This document shows, in pieces, positions 1 through 8,132 of a stretch of 64,000 nucleotides of DNA. A program made the translations under genes and the position numbers. Source of the stretch: Leptothoe kymatousa TAU-MAC 1615 (GTDB taxonomy: Bacteria > Cyanobacteriota > Cyanobacteriia > Phormidesmidales > Phormidesmidaceae); contig NZ_JADOER010000012.1 in the NCBI RefSeq assembly GCF_018739865.1, positions 1 to 64,000 of the forward strand. Direction: 5' to 3'. The notes beneath the pieces were generated by a model. That model saw only the letters and a program-made list of their open reading frames with translations, ran no database searches and was not told the DNA's origin. Within the stretch, counting starts at the first letter, position 1; the number at the start of each line of letters is the position of its first letter.

Positions 1-50
1 AAATCACACCCCAACTATTCAAGCCTTTGTGATTATGGGGTTCTAGTATC

Positions 51-1931
51 CTAATTCTGTCCGGAGTATTGTAGTAACAGACTTTCGTTTAATACCGTTT
101 GATTGCCCCTGTCAAAACTAAACAAATTTCCTAGGATGGGTATTGGGTCAAAGATGGCATTCCAAACTTGACCAATAATAGGCACTACATAACGGCCTCC
201 ATCAACGGATGCTTGACTGGTAAAGGTGGAAAGATCAAAGAAATCTAGTGCTTGGGTATAAACTGTGGTCACTAACGTTTGTGTGCCGATGCGTGAAATC
301 GATGGCACATTATTCCCTTGTTCTGTAGGTGAAATGGAAGGATCTGTAATTTGTAGTCTAATATTGATTTCAGCAGCGCCTAAATTGCGCGATATGCCAG
401 GGGTAAACGTTAGATTAGTTCCTGTCCTAACTGAGAATAGTGTGTTTTCTTGCTCTTTTTTGGATAGTTCTGCAATAACATTGATGATTTGCGGTATTGC
501 TAGGGACCCAATGCTATCTATATCAGGATTGGTTATGCCGAGAGTTGTTGTTATTGCCTCTAATAAGTCCTCGAAGGTATTATTCTGGCGATTTTCAAAG
601 CCTGTACTGTAGGATGTCGTATTCAGAGAGGTTGGTACGCCATTTAGCGTGGATATAGTACTTCGGCCAACCTGTGCATAGGAGACTTTTTGATTGTCAT
701 CTACAATCTCTTGAATATCATCTAAGGTTGGACGAACACAAAAATCTTCAATATCTTTTTGAAGTAGACTTGATTTTCGCTGTAGCAATGTATTCAAAGC
801 TTCAGAGGTGCTTTGCAATTCATTAGGGTCAAAATGATCAGGATGTGAAACAAAATCGGTGTACTGATGAGCGAACTCTAGTATCTGTTTCCTTTCAGAA
901 TTAGTAATTCTTTCTGCAAGGAAACCTTTTTGCGGAGCTAAATCATCTACTCTGGCTTCTATCCATTTCCATTGTTCACATACATCATTTGATGACTCGT
1001 CATAATTTTCAGGTACTGCACAATCTGCTTTGAGTCCGCGAGATCGGAAAAATCGTTCGAACGGTGGACGATTGACTCGGGTTTTGTAGGCATCGAAATA
1101 AGGTTGCAGATTACGATCTTTGGTTACGAAGCGTCCATTTTTAATGGTTCCCGGTAGAAGAGCTTCATCGTAAAGCTTTTGATAGAAACTTTGACGTTCG
1201 TCATCTTTCATCGCATCCCCTGCGAGGGTAACTTCTATAAGAGATTCACTGCCAAAACCATTTATAGCTTCTGCATATCTCAAGCCTGTTGCAATTGTCT
1301 TAAAAGCTGGATCGACGCGCTGACTATCCTTTAGTACGTCTTGCGATATGGCCTGCACGGCAGCAAATGTAGTTCGCAATAAGTCTTGAGTTACTGAAAT
1401 TTTGTTTCTAACATCAGCAAGAGTTTCTGCTAAGTCATCGGGGTCACTGCTAGATAATTGGACTCCCCATAGTTGTAAACTAATGCCAGGTAGAGGTAAA
1501 TCAAGTGTAGTAATTAATCGGTGTGCGTTCCGTATATATTTTGAATTGCCGTAGAGTAATATGATGTTGCCGCCACCCGTGCCCACGCCTCTTCCTCCTG
1601 GACCTTCTCCTCCATTAGGGGGCTGCTTGCCCTCGGAGAGATTCTCGGGAAGTGTAAAACTATTAACAGGTAGGGCTACTGGACATCCTATGCCTTCAAT
1701 GGATGCGTTTAAGGCTTGTAAAATAGCTGCTATATTTGTTGCATTTCGGTAGTAATATAGCTCAACTCTCTGACTTCGAAGAGTATTGGATGGTGCTGTA
1801 TTTAACTTAGTAAAACATTCCGTGTCGATAAATTTGATGGGTGATGTGTCGTCTGACTTTGCGGGCACTGAAAGGCTAAGTAGCGCAATTGCACCAAGCC
1901 CAATAGAACAAAGAATTTTACCGTAGTGCAT
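51..1931 (-). CDS. Secretin-like exported protein
   Basis: I chose ATG at 1931; a TTG six bases upstream would add two residues. The product (about 626 aa) opens with a signal peptide (hydrophobic stretch IGLGAIALLSLS, then VPAKS). Near residues 60-75 and 125-165 there are short secretin-N-like segments (RNATNIAAILQAL; NIILLYGNSKYIRNAHRLI), joined by a Gly-rich linker. The last 130 residues look like a secretin C-terminal barrel: they end with PIIGQVW and then PIPILGNLFSFDR, close to the family signature PLLGDIPVLGNLF. Secretins form outer-membrane channels for type II secretion and type IV pili. No pil or gsp genes lie beside it, so it is an orphan. The middle 300 residues are not recognisable. 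The family assignment is inferred from these motifs. Confidence 0.62.
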   Translation of the reverse strand: MHYGKILCSIGLGAIALLSLSVPAKSDDTSPIKFIDTECFTKLNTAPSNTLRSQRVELYYYRNATNIAAILQALNASIEGIGCPVALPVNSFTLPENLSEGKQPPNGGEGPGGRGVGTGGGNIILLYGNSKYIRNAHRLITTLDLPLPGISLQLWGVQLSSSDPDDLAETLADVRNKISVTQDLLRTTFAAVQAISQDVLKDSQRVDPAFKTIATGLRYAEAINGFGSESLIEVTLAGDAMKDDERQSFYQKLYDEALLPGTIKNGRFVTKDRNLQPYFDAYKTRVNRPPFERFFRSRGLKADCAVPENYDESSNDVCEQWKWIEARVDDLAPQKGFLAERITNSERKQILEFAHQYTDFVSHPDHFDPNELQSTSEALNTLLQRKSSLLQKDIEDFCVRPTLDDIQEIVDDNQKVSYAQVGRSTISTLNGVPTSLNTTSYSTGFENRQNNTFEDLLEAITTTLGITNPDIDSIGSLAIPQIINVIAELSKKEQENTLFSVRTGTNLTFTPGISRNLGAAEINIRLQITDPSISPTEQGNNVPSISRIGTQTLVTTVYTQALDFFDLSTFTSQASVDGGRYVVPIIGQVWNAIFDPIPILGNLFSFDRGNQTVLNESLLLQYSGQN

Positions 1932-2151
1932 ACCCAAAGCTCACTTCAGCCTCTGTCGTTCTATGTAGTACTCCATCAGCTGATAAAAACGTCCAATATT
2001 CTCCTGTCAAGTGCGCCAAATGATTGTACTTATGGCGTACTTTTTTACCCAGGAATATGAAATCATCTACATTTACTAGACTATCATCTAATATGCGGTA
2101 CTTTGTAGCATAAGTAACCAAGACATCCTGTAGTTGCCCGTCCGCAATCAT
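1918..2151 (-). CDS. Small hypothetical protein upstream of the secretin-like gene
   Basis: A 77-codon frame with an ATG start whose 3' end overlaps the start of the secretin-like gene by 14 bases, which would allow translational coupling. The product has no signal peptide or membrane segment and I recognise no family. It is mixed in charge with a central KKVRHKYNHLAHL stretch. The overlap and shared strand are the only support; it could be a chance frame. Confidence 0.4.
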   Translation of the reverse strand: MIADGQLQDVLVTYATKYRILDDSLVNVDDFIFLGKKVRHKYNHLAHLTGEYWTFLSADGVLHRTTEAEVSFGYALR

Positions 2152-2638
2152 TTCTAGTGGTTTCTACTGCTTTGCTTATGGATTCTTTGGTTGTAATACT
2201 AAGACTAATGCTGATGCGATTTATGAACGCATACTTCCTAACTCAGGGCCGAATTGAGGCAACATCTGCAGCCATTAAGACATCGCCCTGACAATTGACC
2301 CAGCATTTCTTAGGACTTTAGCCTGAACTCCAATGAGACTAATGCCCCATGTATTGAACAGTGCACCTTGGGTATATTGGATTTATCAACAAACAATATA
2401 TGAATTTTGGCTGAGTCAGGAGCTGAAGCGTTTTAATTGAGTATGCGTTTACCCTGCTAGCCGTATTGTTTTGCACAGACATCAGCATTTATCACGGTTA
2501 TGCCAATGATGTGTTAGGCATCCAGCCGCCCCATCGAAGTTCCCACTAAGCTGGGAAAGCAAACAACCGGCAACGGTGACTTACATATCCAGCGGTGGGC
2601 AGTGCGTCGCCAGGCCAGTTTTTGACACGAGGGAATCC
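2152..2638. other. Intergenic stretch, nothing recognised
   Basis: 487 bases between the divergent small hypothetical gene and mlaE. It is AT-rich, with no convincing gene, operator or terminator. It should hold promoters for both flanking genes, but I cannot place them. Confidence 0.4.
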
Positions 2639-3499
2639 ATGACAAAGCCGGTATCAAAATCCGGGCTGCAGCGATCGCAAGCCCTCCCTCATCGGAGCCG
2701 ATCTCGGCATCAATCCATCGCAAACCAAGCGGTGCAACCATCGCTGGTGACCGAAAATATTGGGTTCCATCTCACCATGATGGTGCTACTGACTGGCCAG
2801 ATTATCATCCGGTTAGTGCGCGGCCGTTGCAATCGGCGAAACATGATGGAGCATCTGGCCTGTGCTGGACCTGATGCGATGATGCCGGTTTTGCTGACTA
2901 ACCTATTTGCAGGCATGATTTTTGCTACTCAGTCAGCCCGTGAGCTGATACGCTATGGTGCCATCGGCCAAATCGGCGGTGCGTTTGCATTTGGCTACAT
3001 CCGTGAACTCGCTCCCATTTTGACAGCCGCTGTCTTTGCCTGTCAGGTCGGGTCTGCGTTTGCAGCGGAAATAGCCTCTATGAAGCTGACTGAGCAGATT
3101 GACGCCCTGAAACTGCTGCGTACGGACCCGATTGACTATCTAGTCATGCCCCGTGTGCTAGCTTGCGCGCTGATGTTACCGTTTTTGACCATCATTGGTT
3201 TATTTGTCGGCGTTCTTGGCGGTTTGTTCATCACGGGGGTGCTCTATGACGTCACCGCCCAGACCTTTTTGCAAGGTGTGCATTCATCGCTGGCCATTAT
3301 GGATGTCCTATCAGTGTTGGCGAAGGCCAGCCTATTTGGGGGAGCCATGGCAATTACTAGCTGTAGTCGAGGGCTAACGGCTGCATGTCATGGCAAAGGT
3401 GTGGGTCGATCGGTGACGTCAGCCGTCGTCATTAGTTGGATCGTACTGTTTGTGATCGATTTTCTGGTAACGGTTACAACGATTGTCTTGAGCCGTTGA
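2639..3499 (+). CDS. mlaE: MlaE/YrbE-type lipid ABC transporter permease
   Basis: The product (about 286 aa from ATG 2639; a GTG at 2576 would add 21 residues) is a hydrophobic permease of the MlaE (DUF140) family. These are inner-membrane subunits of MCE-associated transporters that move phospholipids between membranes. Diagnostic segments are LTNLFAGMIFATQSARELI, the conserved RELAPILTAAVFACQVGSA loop around residue 120, and AAEIASMKLTEQIDALKLL, the family's cytoplasmic coupling helix. Four to five membrane spans follow. The ATPase (MlaF) and MCE protein are not adjacent, as is common in cyanobacteria. The N-terminal 40 residues are polar and poorly conserved, so the exact start is uncertain. 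Confidence 0.85.
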   Translation: MTKPVSKSGLQRSQALPHRSRSRHQSIANQAVQPSLVTENIGFHLTMMVLLTGQIIIRLVRGRCNRRNMMEHLACAGPDAMMPVLLTNLFAGMIFATQSARELIRYGAIGQIGGAFAFGYIRELAPILTAAVFACQVGSAFAAEIASMKLTEQIDALKLLRTDPIDYLVMPRVLACALMLPFLTIIGLFVGVLGGLFITGVLYDVTAQTFLQGVHSSLAIMDVLSVLAKASLFGGAMAITSCSRGLTAACHGKGVGRSVTSAVVISWIVLFVIDFLVTVTTIVLSR

Positions 3500-3580
3500 A
3501 TGTCTCAAAGGCAACCTGGAGCAACAGTTTTCCCAGGGATGAGCAACAATAAAATCTCATTACTGAGAAAAATAGCAATA

Positions 3581-4822
3581 TTAAGAGATAACTCCAAGGC
3601 GATCAGACTTAATCAGTGCAGGAACAATGCGATCGCACGCCAATTTTCCACCAAACAGATTTCTCGCCACGGGACCCACTCGCAGCGCAGCGGCACCGCC
3701 CATAATAAATAGATTGCATCCGGGCCATCGCAGGTGCTGATCGAGTATCGGCAAACCTTCCACATCCGTGAGCGGATACTGTTCCCGCACTGCCGATAAC
3801 AACGGCCAGTGATTAATATTCAACGTACTGCCCGTGGCAAGCCAGATGCGGTCAATGGGCAGGTGGGTAATACAGTGGTGAGCCTCTGGGTGGTTACAGC
3901 TCACCTGCCAGGTATTGTCTTGCCAGGTGGCAGAGTGCACCTCGCACTGCTCATAAAAAGAGAGTTTGCCGCTGCGTTCCAGCCGTCGCAATTTTGTTAG
4001 GACAGCCGGTGTGAGGGAGCCGCCATTTCTGGCATCTCGAATCATTTTCCAGCGGGTTTGCCAACAGGTTTGGGCGTGAAACCCCTTGAGATATTTTGGC
4101 CCTAACCAACCGGGGGCGGCATCAAACAGCTTTTCGTAAAAGGTGCGGCGGGCCATCATCAGTACCTGGGCACCGCGTGCGATCGCACCCACCGCCAAAT
4201 GCCCTGCCGTCAAACCACTACCAACAATCAAAATCTGTTCTCCCTGTAGTCGGAGTCGGCGCAGGTCCACCTGGTGGGAATGGCACAGCCGCTCGCCAGG
4301 ATAGTGGGTGGGCAGGGCCTTAGCCCAGGCGGGCAGGTGGGGTACGCCCCCCGAGATCGCTAACACCACCCGCCGCGCGATTAATATCCGGCCATCGGCC
4401 ATGGTCAAACGAAAGCGTTGTCCCCGCTGGCGGATGGGCTCCAGGTGCTCCACCTGGGCCGGAATTACCCGATTTTGCAGCTGCCAGCGGCGGATTAACT
4501 CCTGGCAAAAGTCTTGGAATAGCTGGGTGCCGGGCAAATCGTAGGGGGGAAACAGTTCGTCGAACCGCGACTCGGCAAAGGTGCGCAGGGCGTGGGGGTT
4601 AGGATCGGGATGGTGGACGGCGGGCGATCGCAAATGGGGGATTTCATAGGCCGCAAACTGATGCTGCCACTGCCGTAGCCACTGCCCAGATGGATCCAGC
4701 ACCACAAAGCGGTCGCCCATGGACGGCTTCTTTTTCAGTAAATGCGTGACCAGGGTTAACGCCTGGGGACCTGCCCCCACAATGGCCACATCAATCGTCT
4801 TGGGCAGCTCCGCAGCAACCAT
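3581..4822 (-). CDS. FAD/NAD(P)-binding oxidoreductase (ornithine/lysine N-monooxygenase-like), Zur-linked
   Basis: A 413-aa flavoprotein. The FAD-binding Rossmann motif VAIVGAGPQALTL lies at residues 12-24, an NAD(P)-type motif ILIVGSGLTAGHLA near residue 195, and a C-terminal LATGS motif near residue 330. The overall plan (GxGP, then a PHLRSP segment, GxGxxA, ATG) matches the class B N-hydroxylating monooxygenases (SidA/IucD/PvdA) and related uncharacterised FAD proteins. The substrate cannot be read from sequence. Its ATG is 17 bases from a Zur-type box (4839-4853) shared with the divergent GTPase operon, so zinc-starvation induction is likely. A role in making a zinc-binding metabolite is possible but only an inference. 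Confidence 0.78.
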   Translation of the reverse strand: MVAAELPKTIDVAIVGAGPQALTLVTHLLKKKPSMGDRFVVLDPSGQWLRQWQHQFAAYEIPHLRSPAVHHPDPNPHALRTFAESRFDELFPPYDLPGTQLFQDFCQELIRRWQLQNRVIPAQVEHLEPIRQRGQRFRLTMADGRILIARRVVLAISGGVPHLPAWAKALPTHYPGERLCHSHQVDLRRLRLQGEQILIVGSGLTAGHLAVGAIARGAQVLMMARRTFYEKLFDAAPGWLGPKYLKGFHAQTCWQTRWKMIRDARNGGSLTPAVLTKLRRLERSGKLSFYEQCEVHSATWQDNTWQVSCNHPEAHHCITHLPIDRIWLATGSTLNINHWPLLSAVREQYPLTDVEGLPILDQHLRWPGCNLFIMGGAAALRVGPVARNLFGGKLACDRIVPALIKSDRLGVIS

Positions 4823-4838
4823 AAATAAAACTAAAAAA

Positions 4839-4853
4839 TGATAATGATTATCG
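4839..4853. promoter_or_regulatory. Zur box between the FAD oxidoreductase and the GTPase operon
   Basis: TGATAATGATTATCG, a 7-1-7 inverted repeat with one mismatch, fits the cyanobacterial Zur/Fur-family box TGATAATNATTATCA. The only zur gene in the window is at 34718-35107, and the identical core recurs upstream of hemB, which favours Zur over Fur. It lies 17 bases from the minus-strand ATG and 98 bases from the plus-strand ATG, so it can control both directions. Confidence 0.82.
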
Positions 4854-4950
4854 TTCTAGGCCTATAATGCAAATCTAGTTGTAAGCCGTCAAGTTAAGTT
4901 TTGAACCCAATGCCTGACCTTATGCCTGCCCTTGAAGCCCGTTAGCGCCT

Positions 4951-5763
4951 ATGCAATCCTTTGACCTGACGTTGGTGGCTGGCCCCCCTGGGGTGGGTAA
5001 AACCACCTGGATCAGCCAGTTTCTTGCCAACCCATCCCGTCCTTTGTTTTATCTGTGTCCCTGTGCCCAGGATGCGGTTGATTTCGCCCGCATTGGCTAT
5101 TGCTTTCCCTGGGTGTCGATTATTTCGGATGACCAGGCGGCTGACGTGCTGGCCGATTTGCCGGACCAGGCCCAGGTGTTTATCGAGCTAGGCTTTCATA
5201 TGGACCTGGGCTCGCCGCTTTTAGTCGCGTTGCCTGGGCGACGGATCGCCATTGTGCCGCCCAGTTTAGACTCCTCTGAATGGCACAACTGGGCAGACGA
5301 GGTGATCCCGAGTCCCAACCAGCAGGTGTCGGGGGAACTTGCATCTGCTTCTGGCAAGCTACCGACCATTTGGCGATCGCCGCTGACGGGGCAAGTGTTC
5401 GACCCACCCAGTTTGGATGAAGTGTTGATTGAGCTGACCGGGGGTGCCTACGGTCAGGTGACGCGCTTAAAAGGCATTTTTGAACTGCCGGATGGTCAGG
5501 CGTTTTATGTGGATTTTGTCGAAGGGTTACCGGGGATTGAATACACTGAACTGAAGTTACCCCGCTGGCTAGAGGGACGTCCCGATCGTTTTAGCGGTTT
5601 GGAAATTGTGGGTCACAATTTAGAGCAAAAGACAATTGCGCAGGCATTGTTGACCTGTTGTTTAGCCGATGATGTGTTGTTGCAGTACCAGCGGCAGTAC
5701 CAACAATTGCAATTAGAAGACGAGACTGTAGCAGCAGAAACTGAGCCAGGGGTGGTGGCATGA
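4951..5763 (+). CDS. Divergent CobW/COG0523-like GTPase without the CxCC motif
   Basis: A 270-aa P-loop protein. Walker A is GPPGVGKTTW (residues 12-21). The C-terminal half carries a CobW_C-like region (VTRLKGIFELPDGQAFYVDF, residues 170-190). Compared with canonical COG0523 metallochaperones it lacks the NEFGE switch and the GCICCT metal motif. A YLCPCAQDA segment near residue 34 and IELGFHMDLGS (in place of IETTGLADP) take their places. It starts the operon downstream of the Zur box, and its stop overlaps the next ATG (ATGA), so it is translationally coupled to the phosphoesterase. It is probably a zinc-stress NTPase partnering with the two downstream proteins. That role is inferred from context; the fold assignment is firmer. 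Confidence 0.75.
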   Translation: MQSFDLTLVAGPPGVGKTTWISQFLANPSRPLFYLCPCAQDAVDFARIGYCFPWVSIISDDQAADVLADLPDQAQVFIELGFHMDLGSPLLVALPGRRIAIVPPSLDSSEWHNWADEVIPSPNQQVSGELASASGKLPTIWRSPLTGQVFDPPSLDEVLIELTGGAYGQVTRLKGIFELPDGQAFYVDFVEGLPGIEYTELKLPRWLEGRPDRFSGLEIVGHNLEQKTIAQALLTCCLADDVLLQYQRQYQQLQLEDETVAAETEPGVVA

Positions 5764-6572
5764 AACTAGCGGTGATCTCTTGCATCCATGGCAACTACGA
5801 AGCGCTGAAGGCGGTGCTGTCAGATATTGAGGCTCAAAAGGCCGATCAGATTTATTGTCTTGGGGATCTGGTGGGCTATGGCCCTTACCCCAATGAGGTG
5901 GTAAATCAGATTCGCTCGTTGGAGATTCCCACCTGCCAGGGCTGTTGGGATGAGGACATTGTGGAAGGGCTAAATGCCTGTGAATGTAGCTATCCTTCGC
6001 AGCTAGCGGAGCACCGGGGCAAACTGGCCCATGAGTGGACCAATAAAGAGATTCGGCCCGATGTGCGGGAGTATTTGGCCACATTACCCCTGTCGTTGAA
6101 ACGGGATAATCTGTGTTTTGTCCATGGCAGCCCCAACAGTCAGCACGAATATCTGTTACCCAGCATGGATGGCTTTGCGGCCCTGGAGCGGGTGCTCTCT
6201 ACCGATGCCGATGTGTTGTTCTGTGGCCATACCCATGTGCCCTATGTGCGGGAATTAGCGGATGCAAAACTGTCGGTGACGGTAAAAAGTCCGGCGCGCT
6301 CAGACGCTCCCCAACAGTTTCAGGCAACGCTAAAACGTATTATCAACGCGGGCTCCGTCGGTGAACCCCGCCACGGTCGGCCCAATGCCACCTATGTTCT
6401 CTACGATACGGACACAGCCCAGGTCACACTGCGGGAAGTGGCCTACAACTATACCAAGACCTGTCTGGCCATCCTCGAAAAGGGATTGCCGTCTATTTTT
6501 GCATGGCGGTTGGCACGGGGCATGGAGTTTGCGGAGCGGGCGGATGATCCTACCCATGTGTGTGAGCGCTAG
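5760..6572 (+). CDS. Metallophosphoesterase-fold protein with altered metal ligands
   Basis: A 270-aa calcineurin-like (YfcE-type) protein. Motif I reads SCIHGN where the family has SDIHGN. Motif II, LGDLVGYGP, is intact. Motif III reads GCWDED where the family has GNHD. Motif IV (VHGSP) and motif V (CGHTHVP) are intact. So an Asp ligand has become Cys and the Asn-His pair has become Cys-Trp, while the other half of the site is preserved. This suggests a changed metal preference or a non-catalytic metal-binding role. The gene overlaps the preceding GTPase by four bases and sits in a Zur-box operon. The substrate is unknown, and hydrolase activity should not be assumed. Confidence 0.8.
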   Translation: MKLAVISCIHGNYEALKAVLSDIEAQKADQIYCLGDLVGYGPYPNEVVNQIRSLEIPTCQGCWDEDIVEGLNACECSYPSQLAEHRGKLAHEWTNKEIRPDVREYLATLPLSLKRDNLCFVHGSPNSQHEYLLPSMDGFAALERVLSTDADVLFCGHTHVPYVRELADAKLSVTVKSPARSDAPQQFQATLKRIINAGSVGEPRHGRPNATYVLYDTDTAQVTLREVAYNYTKTCLAILEKGLPSIFAWRLARGMEFAERADDPTHVCER

Positions 6573-6596
6573 ATATTCAAATGGAGAGATGATTCA

Positions 6597-7301
6597 GTGA
6601 ATTGGGCGATCTTAAGTGGCATTGAAGGGAATCTGACGGCTTACGAGGCGGTGTTGCAGGACATACAGGACCAGGCGGTAACCGATCTCTATATTCTGGG
6701 GGATGTGGTGGGTCTGCAGGGAGATAATGAGGCGATCATTCAACGGCTGCAGTCGCCGCGCGCTGGAGAATTGGAGCCCCAGGTCTGTGTGGGCTGGTGG
6801 GAAGAGCAGTGTTTTAGTTTGTACGGGGTGAGCGGTTTGCAGGATGCGCCGGAGCTGATGGCGAAAGTGGGGGGCGATGGGGTGAAAACCTTTTGGAAGT
6901 CGATATCTCGGGAGTCGGTGCGGTGGTTGCGATCGCAACACTTCGGCTTCCATGAGCAGGATTGTTTATTAATCCATGGCAGCACCGTTAGCTATGCCGA
7001 TGAGCTGACGCCGGATACACCGGCAATTGAACTGTGCGATCGCCTGATCCGCGCCGATGCCAATCATCTTTTTTGTGGCCGCTCCGGACTCACCTTTGAA
7101 TGCTCGGTTACCCCGGTGGCGCTGCGGTCTACGGTCACCACCCTAGACGGTGTGCAAGCTCCCCAGGACTGTGGCAAAACACCCCGCCAGGTCATTGGTG
7201 TGGGTTCGGTGGGTCGCAGTCCTGGCCAGGCGACCTATACGCTATTTAGTCCAGAGAATGGACAGCTTGCCTTTAGAAGCGTGAACTATGGCCAGCCCTA
7301 A
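6597..7301 (+). CDS. Second metallophosphoesterase-like protein, probable pseudoenzyme
   Basis: A 234-aa paralogue of the preceding protein. It starts at GTG 6597 behind a GGAGAG Shine-Dalgarno. Motif by motif: SGIEGN (D-x-H lost), LGDVVG (kept), GWWEEQ (GNHD lost), IHGS (kept), CGRSGL (GHTH lost). Most metal ligands of the calcineurin fold are gone, so it is unlikely to be a phosphatase. It more likely serves as a structural or regulatory partner of the upstream copy. The gap is 24 bases, so it is the third gene of the GTPase operon. The frame is intact, so it is not a decaying gene. Confidence 0.75.
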   Translation: MNWAILSGIEGNLTAYEAVLQDIQDQAVTDLYILGDVVGLQGDNEAIIQRLQSPRAGELEPQVCVGWWEEQCFSLYGVSGLQDAPELMAKVGGDGVKTFWKSISRESVRWLRSQHFGFHEQDCLLIHGSTVSYADELTPDTPAIELCDRLIRADANHLFCGRSGLTFECSVTPVALRSTVTTLDGVQAPQDCGKTPRQVIGVGSVGRSPGQATYTLFSPENGQLAFRSVNYGQP

Positions 7302-7337
7302 GGAGTTGGGACCACAAAATAATACGCTCTAATAACG

Positions 7338-7955
7338 CTATGCCCGTTGCAGCTCTCGCCAGGACTGTGACAGCACCTGTCCAGCGGATTTAGCAAAAAC
7401 AACCGTTAATAACAACCCCACCGCCAAATCGGGCAGAATTGAATGGGTGAAGAATACCAGCACCGCGGCCACCAGCACCGATGTGTTGGCAATAATGTCA
7501 TTGCGGGAGCATAGCCACACGGAAGACATATTCAAATTGTCGTTGCGGTGGCGCGTCAGCAACAACAAACACACCAGGTTGGCCAATAGCGCCAATACCC
7601 CCACTGCACCCATGATGGACCCTGCCGGACTTGCCCCGGCAAAGAGCTGATAGGTGGCCCTGGCAAATACGGCAATGGCAAACAAAAACATAATTAGACC
7701 CTTGAACATGGCGGCCCCCGCCTGGGCTCTGGTGCTTTTGTGAATTACATACAAACTGCTGGCATACACCAGGGCATCCCCCAGCATATCCAGCGAGTCC
7801 CCAGTAAGTGACAGCGAAGCCGCTCGGATACCGGCCCCAAACTCAACAACGAACATCACCGCATTGATTAGCAATACGGCCCAAAGCACCTTTGCCTGCC
7901 GTTCTTTGAGCTTGGCAATTTCACAGGCCTTAGCCTGACAGCAATGTTCAGCCAT
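7338..7955 (-). CDS. Cation diffusion facilitator (CDF) metal exporter
   Basis: 205 aa from ATG 7955, chosen because GGAGG lies just upstream. It is a CDF-family inner-membrane metal/proton antiporter. TM2 carries the family signature SLTGDSLDMLGDALVY (metal-site Asp residues), and TM5 carries RNDIIANTSVLV with the matching N-D. About five to six spans are visible; it lacks the usual cytoplasmic C-terminal domain, so it is shorter than typical 300-aa CDF proteins. The N-terminus has a Cys/His cluster (EHCCQAKAC) that could bind metal. Zn/Cd/Co efflux is likely. Three repeated operator motifs lie directly upstream and an ArsR-family gene follows upstream on the same strand. Confidence 0.83.
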   Translation of the reverse strand: MAEHCCQAKACEIAKLKERQAKVLWAVLLINAVMFVVEFGAGIRAASLSLTGDSLDMLGDALVYASSLYVIHKSTRAQAGAAMFKGLIMFLFAIAVFARATYQLFAGASPAGSIMGAVGVLALLANLVCLLLLTRHRNDNLNMSSVWLCSRNDIIANTSVLVAAVLVFFTHSILPDLAVGLLLTVVFAKSAGQVLSQSWRELQRA

Positions 7956-7982
7956 GGTGACCTCCGACTGTTCGATCAAATG

Positions 7983-8084
7983 TTCAAATTGATATTAGAA
8001 TGTTGACGTAAAGAGTTACTCAAATATTCAAACTAACATTAGAACGTTAGCATAAAATGCATGACATTCAAGCCATCGTTAGAA
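7983..8084. promoter_or_regulatory. Triplicated operator motif TTCAA-N7-TTAGAA
   Basis: Three exact copies of TTCAA-N7-TTAGAA lie at 7983-8000, 8027-8044 and 8067-8084, spaced 44 and 40 bases (about four helical turns). The first two also share longer flanks, CAAATRTTCAAA on one side and GTT on the other. They fill the gap between the ArsR-type gene (stop at 8133) and the CDF gene (ATG 7955). They are the natural binding sites for the ArsR-family product; that link is inferred. Confidence 0.7.
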
Positions 8085-8132
8085 TGACCTGAATGGGGTC
8101 AGCAGCCTCAGGAATTTGCAGTTAAGGTCCGA

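Noticed and set aside
3500..3712. Plus-strand frame after mlaE
   Set aside because: Overlaps the 3' end of the FAD gene on the other strand with no family signal.
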